Positions 37,370 through 48,239 of a stretch of 64,000 bases of DNA are shown here, piece after piece (positions within the stretch are counted from its first letter, which is position 1; each line of letters begins with the position of its first letter). The notes beneath the pieces were generated by a model. That model saw nothing but the letters and a program-made list of their open reading frames with translations. It made no database searches and was not told the DNA's origin. The position numbers were made by a program, and so were the translations under genes. This stretch comes from Pomphorhynchus laevis. Its lineage: Eukaryota; Acanthocephala; Palaeacanthocephala; Echinorhynchida; Pomphorhynchidae. The stretch is taken from NCBI GenBank assembly GCA_012934845.2, contig WNNJ02002176.1, forward strand, positions 62,001 through 126,000, written 5' to 3'.

Positions 37370-38386
37370 TGTTGCCGAAAATCGAAGCGTGATTACTAGC
37401 AGAGCAGACTTCTTTATCACTCATGGACGAGCTAATAGCCGGAAGCACTCATCAGTAGGGTAAACTACTATACTTTGGTAAAGTATGGTAGTTTTTATTT
37501 TGAAGACTATAAACTTTATATTTGTCCTTTGAATATAAAAGCAAAAAAGTTGAAAAAATTTGTCAGGCATATACAAAATATATCGGATTACAAATAGAAA
37601 ATATTTAAACATGGCTAACCGATGCAAAAAAATTAAATAAAATATTGCGAAATTAAAATTTAATTTATTATATATTAATATTACATTAATTCATACTAAT
37701 TAATTCATTTAAATTAATCAATTCATTTAAATTAATTTTTAAATTCAAACATAGTAGAAAGTACGTATATTGATAAAAAAATAAATGATTAACACTTAGT
37801 GTATAACAAAGACAACTTTTGCGAAAGAACAAAGTGATCAAGCGCTTGATACTGTTGTTGGATAAATACTATATGAGACGAAATTTAGAACACACCATGT
37901 TTCTCATTAAATATGTCAAGTCTCTTTATTAAATAAAGAGACTAAATGTGCAGTTTCTACTTAAGCATAACATTACGTAAACACCTTTTTTTAATTTTTA
38001 TCTCAAAATTATATTATATTTCAGTAAAGAGATTTGATTTATAAAAATGACTACGGAAAACATATAATATATGAACCAATTATCAAGATGTAATTATTAA
38101 GATTCTAGAACGACAGCTGTTCTCTCATACTATATATATATCAATTTTCTGGAATGTTTTCATCTTGTGGACCTCCTTCCAACTGTATATTACCCAAATA
38201 TGATGATTAAACAGTACATTTTCGATAAGGTTTACGTGGATTTCACTGGAGCATCAAGGCACTCCATTGTAATGTACAATACAGATCACTGAGTATGTTA
38301 ATGATCAGCAATTGATGTTTAAAAACAATTTCTTAAATTGGGTAAATTAAAATAAAAATATGTAAAGAAAATAAAAATATAATTAC

Positions 38387-38517
38387 AAATGCTTCTTCCT
38401 TGCTTTTCACTGTTTTACAGAAGTTACGGAATAAACCTTCAAATTTACCAGCATCACGAATATTAAAATTTTGCTCAGCAGCCCACGTTTCAAATTTTTG
38501 CAGAGTTCCAATACAAA
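38387..38517 (-). CDS. Manf: Manf exon 2
   Basis: Encodes residues 27-69 of MANF after completing the Val codon begun in exon 1 (G|TT). The product reads CIGTLQKFETWAAEQ, then GKFEGLFRNFCKTVKSKEEAF, the first half of the saposin-like lipid-binding domain. Two conserved cysteines (C27, C59) are present. The acceptor TATTTTAG ends at 38518 and the donor GTAATTAT starts at 38386. At 131 bp it is easy to miss in frame-only gene finding. Confidence 0.93.
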
Positions 38518-38638
38518 CTAAAATATAAAATATTTCTAAGATATTTATTAGATATATTTACGTATTAATATTAGATTTAAAATTGCTTTAATGGCAAACT
38601 TCAAATGAAAATAAGTTTATCTATAGGATGAAGTACTA

Positions 38639-39130
38639 ATAAGTGTTGTCGAGTACTCTATCATTTCGATGCTAAGGCCGTCTAGAAATGACACGGTGAC
38701 TGAAAGTCGTGAATCAAAGTCCAATCTATGAAGCAACACCATTTTATATAAATGTCGTATTTCGTAAGAAATCATTCGCCGATGTTTACTCAACACATTC
38801 GTGCACTACTATTATACATGCCGTATTCATTAAGGATCCAACGAACGCAGCGAAAATTCAGCAACAACCTCTGCCTAGTGTTTAAGGATGGTCCGCACAT
38901 CAATTCGATCTGGAAAAGAGCGTAAGCCTCAGTCAATTAAGCAAAGTGTCGGAAACGCCTTCATTCACAATGTCAGAAATGTAGCCGAAACAATCAGTAG
39001 GCACTTTGAACTACTGATGAGTGTTACCAAATATTTCAACATTTCGATGCTGAAGTGGTCGTCTAGAAGTGACATGACGCCTGAAAGTCGTGAATTGAAG
39101 TTAAGCCTACCAATCAACACCATTATATAT
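38639..39130. repeat. Dispersed repeat copies 2 and 3
   Basis: 38639-38744 is a partial copy and 38918-39130 a full copy of the unit at 37129-37340. All are in the same orientation and about 85% alike by eye. The full copy has CCGAAACAATCAGTAG..CTACTGATGAG, a local hairpin next to the TGATGAG box. Confidence 0.75.
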
Positions 39131-39278
39131 GATAACAAAATGGAATAGTAGCAAACGTATGGGTAAATAAGATTTAATTTATTAGAAAAACTTTCGGCTA
39201 ATGCCTTTTTCAATTACAGATCTACCACAAAAACAAACAAAACATTTGGATTGTTTTCGTGATAGATCTATAATTGAA

Positions 39279-39678
39279 GATGTTGCCAAAAACCAGAGTT
39301 CGATTACAAGTAGAGCAGACTTCCTTATCACTCCTAGACGAGCTGATGGTAGCAGGCAGCACTCATCAGTAGGGTGAACTACCATCAGTCGTTTCGGCTG
39401 CCTTGTGATATATTAAAAGGCATCTCCGAGAATTTGCTCACGTGGTAGCATGGGCATTACCTCTTTAAACTAACCATGTGCTTTCCGGATCGTACATGGT
39501 ACTGATAAAGTATATATGTTTACGCAATAAAAATGTTCGTACAAAATATCACAAGCCAGCCGAAACGACCGATAGTAGTTCACCCTACTGATGAGTGCTG
39601 CCGGCTATCATCAGCTCGTCTAGGAGTGATAAGGAAATCTGCTCTACTTGTAATCGAACTCCGGTTTTTTAAACATCG
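39279..39678. repeat. Inverted pair of 130-bp repeats in Manf intron 1
   Basis: 39279-39412 is the inverted counterpart of 39546-39678. The shared text includes GCCGAAACGAC, GTAGTTCACCCTACTGATGAG, GAGTGATAAGG and AGTAGAGCAGA..; about 133 bp separates the arms. Fragments of the same unit lie at 37388-37460 and near 34980. Confidence 0.8.
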
Positions 39679-39737
39679 ACAATTATGAAAACTGAGCTTA
39701 TTATCTCCCGGAGCACAGTTGAATACAATCTGATTTT

Positions 39738-39848
<111 letters not shown>

Positions 39849-40032
39849 ACACCTGCCCTAAGACATCAAATGGTGTACTCGTAAATAAATCATTTCCTCA
39901 CAAGGAAGCATAAACACCAGGCAGCATTCTATATATCTTCATCAGACCAAGAAATAGAACCGAATTATTCTCGCAATATTTAAAGTCGCTACGTATGCCC
40001 AGTCATCCTATGTGTGACGACAAACTTCCACA

Positions 40033-40074
40033 ACGGTAGACGCGTTTCGCTCTAACGGAGCTCATCAGTACCGT
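40033..40074 (-). ncRNA. Hammerhead ribozyme with complete core
   Basis: On the - strand: stem I half ACGGTA; CTGATGA; stem II GCTC-CGTTA-GAGC with four perfect pairs; GAAA; a minimal stem III CGCG (one C-G pair with a two-base loop); the cleavage triplet GTC; and TACCGT, which closes stem I with six perfect pairs. Every conserved core base of the family is present. Such hammerheads with a very short stem III are known from Penelope-like elements and retrozymes and tend to work as dimers. The flanking GGCACCTTAACACACG box is shared with the array at 8750-9620, so this is a better preserved member of that family, here in Manf intron 1, in the sense of Manf transcription. Confidence 0.85.
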
Positions 40075-40205
40075 GACTTTAATAATCATTAGTGGGCACC
40101 TTAACACACGCTTAAACAGTGTTTAAAGCTCGAAAAACAGAACTACCTTTATATATATTCAACGAATTGTACCGCGGACCCAGATCGTAAGTCGATACCG
40201 CATTA

Positions 40206-40439
40206 TATTCAACCATCACATAAATTATGGGTTAAAAAACGTGCAAAGAGGATTATAGACGTTTCGGCCTTCTTGGCCTTTTTCAATTGTATGTAGTTAT
40301 AAGTGAAGAATTTTCAACCAGTCTGGTTAAAAAATTCTTTGTTTATAACTACATACAATTGAAAAAGGCCAAGAAGGCCGAAACGTCTTCAATCCTCTTT
40401 GCACGTTTTTAAACCCATAATTTATGTGATGGTTGAATA
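40206..40439. repeat. 234-bp near-perfect palindrome
   Basis: Both halves read TATTCAACCATCACATAAAT.. inwards to ..AACCAG at the centre (40322). Arms are about 115 bp with a few mismatches close to the centre. Each arm contains AAAAAGGCCAAGAAGGCCGAAACGTC, a GGCC/GGCC stem ahead of GAAACG, as in the 3' half of a hammerhead without the CUGAUGA box. Transcribed from Manf intron 1 it would form a long foldback RNA. Confidence 0.85.
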
Positions 40440-41326
40440 CCCTTACGTGATAAAATTACGTAGTAGTTCCCATATTGCGGCAGTTTTAAATTACATGATT
40501 TAATCAATAAACGCTCTGTACAGCGGATACTGATTTACACGCTATTACTTCAAAAAATGATCATCGGCTTATATGTAGAGGACACAAGCGGCAATGATTT
40601 CGTGTTAAACATGCTTTAACACCAAATTCAGAAGTTTAAATAAAGTAATCCAAAAGAATATAAATATACATTTTATTTATGTTTAATGTAAATTTATACA
40701 AATCCATAAGAATAAATTTGTATGAATTTATATAATACATATGACCTTGTATATATGATTTTTTACGTGTAGAATATATTTTTGTAGATTATAATCGACA
40801 AAATTAGAGCTAAATATCGTTCATAATTGCATACATGTCTTCAACCTAGACATTACATATTTCACAGCATCTGCAAGTGATATATTAAAATTAGTTTTAT
40901 TAAAAGGAATGTCATTGTATAAGTATTCTAACTTATTAAATTAAACTGAGAATATTAATTACAAGAAAGTATAACATTACTTTAGGTATAACATATCTAA
41001 AAACATATCTTTTGGAAGAAATGAAATATTAACGACAGGGTAATTTTCTTTATACAGCGAAAGTTATTCTAAAAAGTCAATCACAAATATTTAATTTCAA
41101 AATCGCACATTTATAAAATGATCATGGAGGGATAGTTGTCGACTCGAAAGTGCTTTGATAAGAAAGCAAATTTTCAAATAAGATTAAATTCGAAATATTT
41201 TTTGGTTTAAAATGCTTTTGTTAAATTATATTTTAAAAATATAAAAACCAGTAAATCAGATGAGTACGTTAATTGTTTTAAATAAAATTAAAGCGTAAAC
41301 CGGTAATTTAAAATTGCACTTATTAC
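40440..41326. other. Manf intron 1, distal part
   Basis: AT-rich; no element or gene recognised. Confidence 0.45.
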
Positions 41327-41402
41327 CTTCGCAATGCCGTGGGTCCTTAAGAGATGCATTAACAAGTGCAGCGGTCACAACCAAGTAGAATTGAAAGATC
41401 AT
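41327..41402 (-). CDS. Manf: Manf exon 1 (signal peptide)
   Basis: Start codon at 41402. Encodes residues 1-25: a hydrophobic signal peptide (MIFQFYLVVTAALVNAS) and the mature start LKDPRHCE, with the first conserved cysteine. The donor GTAATAAG begins at 41326. The joined product is 179 residues, the usual MANF length, with all eight cysteines (24, 27, 59, 70, 101, 113, 147, 150). The promoter should lie above 41402, but I see no sure element. Confidence 0.9.
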
Positions 41403-42230
41403 TGCTGTTCAGTATAAATACGTAACTAGGTTACTGAAACGGAATAATAAAATATTTATATGTTAATTACCCAAATCACTTTAAACTTTTAAATATAATA
41501 AAAACCCAAATGAAAAAAAAACACGAAATGCTTTCAAATGGTATGTAAGAAAATTAAGACTTTAAATGATATGTAAGAAAGCTATGGAAGTATATAGACG
41601 GGGTCATATCGACATTTTAACAGAAAAATGTAAAAAATCTGTTACCCGAAATAGCACACTAAAAAACAAAAGTAAATTACATTTAATAAAACATCTGTGA
41701 TACTACATATCTGAATTGTGGTGGCTAAATTTGAAAATAAACAACACTTTTTATGGTCCATATAGATTTTATATCAATCAATATAAAAATGAAAAACATA
41801 TTTTATATTATGATGTGACATTGATGTTCAAAATACAATGATTAATACACGTAATGATATCAAATCTTAAAAAAAGTACTCTCCTAAACAGTAAAACACG
41901 GCTTACGCATATAGCCAGCAAATATTTTATTCAAACAATCATAACTTTTTATTTTTAAAGAATAAATTCTTAACTGGAAAATGTGCATATTGATCGCTTA
42001 AAATTTCACAGAGAACAGAAGAAAAACAAATTTGTTACAAATAAAAAAATTATTACGGAATTTGAAGTTTAATTAAAATTAAAATTTTTAAAATTAATTT
42101 TTTTTTAATTTAAAATTTATTAATAATTAATTTATTTATAATAAATGATTAATTAATAACATAATAATTACTAGTAATAATCACTAGTTCAAATTTTCTT
42201 GATTATATTAAACTACAATATATATATATA
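41403..42230. other. Manf upstream region
   Basis: AT-rich, with long A/T tracts around 42050-42200. Expected to hold the Manf promoter (- strand), but no motif can be defended. Confidence 0.35.
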
Positions 42231-42238
42231 TCATACAA

Positions 42239-44975
42239 GTGTTCAAATTTATTGACAGGCCGTACATGCCTCATGGCGTGCCATCCACTTCTGCTAAGTG
42301 TTGCAACTGCAACTCAGTGGCTGCAAAATGTGTCAGGTGCCATTGTGGCATCGCAAAGCGAGCATGCATCAACTGTGCTGCGCCTAACTGTGTTCGTAAG
42401 ATTAATTTGGAACCCCGATCGCAAACTACAAGGGAAGATGAGACAGGCTACAGAGCAATACAACAACATTCTTGTACTGGAGAGAATGAAACAGGCGGAG
42501 CTCCATCAAATGACTTGTCACAGAATTGTCTTTCCATTGATAATCTGTATGACAACGTTGTTCAATGGATTTCAATCTATTGAACAACGATGTCCAAAGA
42601 TACTGTAACCTTGTATAGAAAGATAAGTTAACCGCGGCCACATGTCTGCTAGCTGATAATGAGTAACAGTACACTCCGTCCAGACGTCATGATCAACAAT
42701 ATATCCGTTAAACGCCATCTTGAGAACCTACATCCTGATGCATGCGAAGTCAATCCACGAGCTCTACTGAAACGCCTTATTCCGGAAGCTATACCACATC
42801 ATCCAAGTATATTTCTCGAACTAGACGGAGCCGCGATTATCAATTCTGCCCGCTCAATATCGGGATTCGCAGGTTCATCAGGCATCGATGCGCTACTATG
42901 GATGCGAATGTTAAGGGCATTGGAAAACACTCTGAATATCTAGCAGAGTTGCTGGCTGCTTTCGCGGTTCGCATCGCCTTAGTGAAACTTCCACACGGGA
43001 ATCTTGAAGCTTTTGTAACATCCCGTCTAGTTGCATTACCAAAGAAAAAGTAGGAATACGACCTATTGGAATATCTCAGGTGGATCGACGCATCATATGT
43101 AAAGCAATTCTGAATCTAATCAAAACCGATCTTCAAGATGCGGTTGGAAATGTGCAATTTTGCGCATTTCAATGCAGTTGACTAGAATTTGCAATCCAAT
43201 CCTTGCGCGATGAGTTCAACAAAAATATCAATACTGGTTTATTTTGCATTAATGTTGCAACGCTTTCAATCGCTTAAATCGGGGTGGTGATTAATAACAT
43301 GCGCTTTACCTGTCCAGCATTGGCCTGTGCGTTCGAAAATATCTACGCATTAGACGCACAGCTTGTTCTTGGTGGATAATCGATTTTCTTGCATTAAGGA
43401 GTAACCCAAGGGGATCCTTTCGCAATGACTGGTTTCGCAATGGCATCGCTACCGCTTATTTGGATTATCAAGGAAGAATGTCCAGAGATTACCCAACGAT
43501 GATACGCTGCTGATGCAAACATCGTTAGGTCCCTCATATTCTAGAAAAGCTTGGGGAATAATATTGCAACATGGTCCAGACTATGGTTATTACGCCAATA
43601 CCATCAAGACATCTCTACATTTACACCATCATCATAGTGACATAAGTGCAAACTTTCCGGGTGTTAACATCAAGTGTGATGGTTGTAATATTCTGGGATT
43701 AGCAATAGGCACGGAAATGTTTATGAAAAATACTATCAGCGACTAAATAAACGGTTATACTCGATTGGTGCAGTGTCTTGGCGAAGTTTGAGATATCGAC
43801 CCCCACATAGCATTTGCGGGTTTTACACAGTCTCTCCAATGGAAGTGCTCAGCTCCTTCGTTCCACTAGTTGTAGCGAAGATCAACTTCGTCCACTACAA
43901 ATTGCTACGACCATGGATTTTCTGGCCAGACTTACAAAGCAAGACTTAAGTGAAAAACTGAAAACAGTGCTAACTTCACCTATTGATTTAGGAGGTATCG
44001 GGATCTTGGATCCAACGTTTATCAGCAGTGTAGAATATGATGCCTCTCAGAGAGTTTGCTCTTCATACAAATCGAATCTGCAGGGAAATCTGCTGAAACA
44101 GCACAAGCAAAACATTTGCAAAATCATTGCGTGTGCCAAGAGAATAGCTTTTGCAGACCGTATCATGACAGTTAAACAAGGTCTCGGAAAGAACGTGCAG
44201 CGCAGTCTAAATTTCGTGGATGCATGGGGGCATTGTCGTGGTTAAGTTCACCCCCCTAAAGCATGAGAATTACCACCTTTCGCCATGTGAATTCCGGGAC
44301 AGTTTAGCAACACGTTATGCATGGGATCCGACAGACCTGCCATCACGTTGCGTTTGTAATGCAGACAAGTCTCTCGCATCTTTTGTCTTGCAAGCGTGGA
44401 GGTTTTCAAATTATGCGTCATAATATTTTAAGAGACAACATCGCTCAGGAATTAACGTCAGTTTGCAGGGGAGTCGGGATTGAACCAAGCTTAGAGTGTT
44501 TCAGCGATCACCTCACTTTTTAAAATTCCACAACAAGCCGCGATGTTGAGGCAAGGCTAGACATTGTATGTAATGGATTGTATGGGAGTAGATTCATGCG
44601 GAGGTTTTTTTGACGTCACAATCTTCAATAATCTCGCCGTTTCGTACTCCCCCATGATGTCAAGTGCATTCAGCTATCACGAAGAACGCAAAAGATCAAA
44701 GTATGACGAACGCGTTTCTTTAGTGGAACGTGAAAATTTTATTCCTCGTGTTTTCGACCTCAGGTGGGGTTGGTCAAGGTTCAAGGCGTGTAATGCAGCG
44801 AATCGCGCATTTACAATCGTTAAAATGTGTAAACATCTGATACACCAGTTGCTTAAGTCGCTTGAAGAGGACGATAGGATTTGCCCTATGTCGGTCAGCA
44901 TTATTGTGCATCCGAGGATATCGTTCAGCCCGCAGTCTCCCAGTAAAGAACACAGCCTCTGCTAGAAATGACGGA
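42239..44975 (+). mobile_element. LINE-like element with N-terminal Cys cluster and R2-like C-terminus, broken
   Basis: Four parts are readable. First, a Cys-rich N-terminus at 42296-42400 (KCCNCNS, KCVRCHCGIAKR, CINCAAPNC). Second, RT blocks: RPIGISQVDRRIICKAI at about 43065, then MRFTCPALACAFENIYALDA, then GVTQGDPFAMTGFAMASLPL near 43405, and an altered YADDA box near 43502. Third, a C-terminal helical region (43814-44245). Fourth, a Cys/His block (FRDSLATRYAW, CVCN, a C-R-G-G-F piece, then RHN-like) followed by LDIV..FFDVTIF near 44555-44630 and a conserved end. A Cys/His knuckle, an RH motif and spaced acidic residues are the layout of the restriction-like endonuclease of R2-type LINEs, but the clade is not certain. 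Frame changes and stops are numerous. Confidence 0.6.
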
Positions 44976-45320
44976 TTCAGGACCGAAGAGCCGAACGTTG
45001 GACGCTCGTCTGAGCCGTGTGCTTAGGGTGGCGGCCCCACATCTTTGTTTTAAGGTACTGAATTTTTGTAAATATTTGCCCTATACCAAAGACTATCCGT
45101 CCCTGGTGTAGAAAAAAGAAAACAGTCACTGCGCAATTTTAAGATGTGACTCGTTAGGTGATCACATTAGAATTCCAAACATGTATCCACATAATTTTCA
45201 CCTACGAAGTTCCGATCGATTAAGTCACATAAGCATTAAAAAATCGGTTGCGACCTAGATAATACAAATATAAGCTATTAGATATATAAACTATGGAATA
45301 AACTTCACTCAATTAGTATT

Positions 45321-45530
45321 GCGCTAACTCCGCCATGGCCGGTCCCAAATCCGTGCTGAGAAAGGAGGGTTGGCGATGGACTTCGTGACAAGCCAACAGT
45401 AAAAAAACCGTCGCATCAACAATATGAAATGCTGTCTCAATAAACTTCGCGAAAAACGACTACAATGGTACGGCCACGTTCAAGGCGGACTCCGTAACGA
45501 AGCGGAACAAACGCTGAAGAAAAAATAGTC
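45321..45530 (+). mobile_element. Internally deleted RTE-like element
   Basis: 45340-45410 (GGTCCCAAATCC.. then GGAGGGTTGGCG.. then GTAAAAAAACCGTCG) resembles the 5' leader of RTE-type LINEs. Immediately after, 45430-45525 encodes NKLREKRLQWYGHVQG, the C-terminal signature of RTE-type ORF2. Almost all of the coding region is missing between them, so this is a short non-autonomous derivative or a deletion product. Confidence 0.6.
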
Positions 45531-46400
45531 TTGCGCTAATCAATTAAAACATTTAAACAATATCTGAATACATTCATTTGCTCGCGGATTTGGATATATA
45601 GTTGTTTTTTATTTCTAGTGTCAAATTCGGGATCATCATTTTAGTTTTTATTCGTATAGCTGTTGTATCAATGTTCGATAAACCCGTAAAGCAAGGAGGC
45701 TTTGAGGACTTGATGAACACGTATAGAAACGCTGTGAATCTAATTCTATAAAAATGAAATTAAATGGAAATTTTTTTGCAATAAGATACTACAAATTTTT
45801 GCTTATTTAAATGACTGAAGACAACTGTATAAAACGAGAAAGAATTTGTCACATAGAATTTGCATTATCGTAGTTTTAACATAATATCTTTTCATAAATC
45901 TTGCTAAAAATATTTACTAACATATCAAAAGTAGTTAAAAATATAATCTAAATGGGCACGTCGTAATGCATCATCTTATATTTAAGATTTTGATACCACT
46001 ACGAGAAATGCAATTCATATTCTAATATATAAAAATAAATATTTGTTATTTATTAGAACGAAACAGTTGAGCTACAGCTCATAATACTGGACAAAGGAAA
46101 AAGGGGAGAAATGCATGTCAAGTGAACAAATTGTTTTAAAGGTATGAAGGCATAAGCAGAGTAAGCTCTGATAAACATTTCCGACAGACAATTCTAATGA
46201 ATAATAGTTTTAGGCGGAAATGCTTTGAGGGCAAATGACTTCTGTAAATGGCTATCACGTAATCTTGCCGAATGACTCTTTGTTTGTTAGGAAGTACAAC
46301 ACTGAATAAGCGATACTGAATTTCCGATGATGCCGGTAAAAGGTTCTCCAAATATGGAATAAATTCAGAATAATTATAAAAGGTAAGAAGTTAAGGTAGA
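45531..46400. other. Unassigned AT-rich stretch
   Basis: A frame on the - strand (46136-46351, 71 codons, SEIQYRLFSVVLPNKQRVIR) is somewhat less AT-rich than its surroundings but matches no family I know. Confidence 0.35.
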
Positions 46401-46408
46401 ATGATAGG

Positions 46409-48090
46409 CATTGTTCTGAAAATTTGTATTTATAACTTATGGATTACTGACTATTTACTTTTTAGATTTATGCTAAATTAAGTTCATATTTTTAGTTTAT
46501 AACAATTTATTCAACATAAAGTAATTACCACTATTTTCCAATTACTCTACTTGGATTGAAAAATTTTTGGTCAAAATATCATCATCACTAGTAAAAGTGA
46601 AATCATTTCCATTGTCGTATAAATGTTTTAGAGCATTTCATGATCTGAAGAGTGATGTTCTGAGCAAAACTATTTATGACTATGATTCTTCCAGGTTAAG
46701 CCATCAACTAGATCAGTGGCTTTCTTTTCTCGAACATTATCCTAGTCGAAAAAACTATACGATTCCATTGAGGAGGCACAGGCTATAGTTGAATCAATAC
46801 GTCACCGGTGACACATATCGCTAGACCGTCCCATTACTGATGTCACTGACCTAGTACAGACCATGTACTAGCAACTATTCCGCAGAATCCTTATCCCGTT
46901 TGTCATGTAATGCTGTTCAACGGAATCCTCTGGTTGAGATACATACTAATTTAATTCACCCGATTATCCGCAGAATGTATAATTACGTAAGCATGAATTT
47001 GCTATACTCAATGAATGAAGTGCAATTTATTTATGGGCAATGTAAAATTTGTGCTGAATGTAAGGGTCGTTTTGTGCGAAATTTGATAAAAGCAGCGCGA
47101 CCCATGGAAAGAATATAAATCGAATCAAAGGACCACTGTCTACTGCGTCAAATTATCGTTATCTCTTCGTAGCTATCGATAAATATAGCAGGGTTCCGTG
47201 GGCGTTCATATACAAATATGTCTTCACAGACAGTAATCGAGTGTCTTGATCATATTTCTAGTGATTTTGGTGTTGCCGATTATGTCCGTACCAATCAAGG
47301 AGTGCCCTTTGTCTCGGGAATTCAAGACATTTATTGAGTAGCGGAGTAGCCTCAAGCAGAACTACTGCATGTAATTTTAGAGGAAATGGACAATGTGAGC
47401 GTTACAATTGAATCCTTTAAAAGACCGTTATACTATCATTAAGAGAATGTAGATTGTCTATTTATATGTGGTCTACAGATTGAGGGAATCAATTGCGATG
47501 GTTAGATCCCTTTTATGCACATCGACGAATTGTGCTTCACACGTACGTTTGTTTCATCATGAACCCAAAACAATCAATAGAAGCTCGCTGCCTTATAGTT
47601 ACTTCGTATAGGACAATGGACTTGCCAGAAAGCATGTGATTAATAGCAAATACGATCCAAGAGTATAAAAAGCTAAACTAGTAGATATAAATCATCAATA
47701 CGTTACTGTTACTTTGGAAGATTGATGGGAATGAAATGCTTCATTAGGCGATATCGTACCAGGACTTGTATTTTATCGAGGATAGTAACGGTCTTACCAC
47801 AAAACCACTAATACCCCAAATCATGTCTAAAACGCCTGTACGGATATTACCTCCAAAATCAAATCTGCATGTACAATTTGCAAAGTTAAATTCTCAAGAT
47901 GCTGCACCCTAACCAAAATGTAGAACACTACAAGGGAGCACGGAATATGCCGTCATATTTACCCGATTACGATTAAGCGGAGAAAATTGTTCTGAAAATT
48001 GACATTTACAACCTGTGGATTACTGACTATTTACTCTTTTGATTTATGTTGAATAAATCCAATATATTGAGTTTATAACAAACATTATAA
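46409..48090 (+). mobile_element. Second Ty3-type LTR fossil (CsRn1/Kabuki-like)
   Basis: Short LTR-like direct repeats stand at 46409-46520 and 47986-48090 (ATTGTTCTGAAAAT, then GGATTACTGACTATTTACT, then GTTTATAACAA). Between them only the RNase H end and the integrase are readable: a zinc-finger region near 46960-47080, LFVAIDKYSRVPWAF near 47165 and GNGQCERYN near 47385. Gag, protease and most of RT are absent. Many breaks and diverged LTRs make it an old, inactive, internally deleted copy. Confidence 0.7.
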
Positions 48091-48239
48091 CTGTCGTGAT
48101 GCGAGTATGCTGGATACATATAAGGAGTTTACGATATTATGAAACATGTTTTGCCATAAAAAACTATAATATAAACTACTGTGGTTTATGGTATACATAT
48201 TATAAACTGCGTAGTTTATAGTATTTTTATACTATAAAC

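Noticed and set aside
39560-39640. CCGAAACGACC..CTACTGATGAG as a circularly permuted hammerhead
   Set aside because: Neither stem I nor stem II pairs properly around the two boxes in this copy or its inverted partner.
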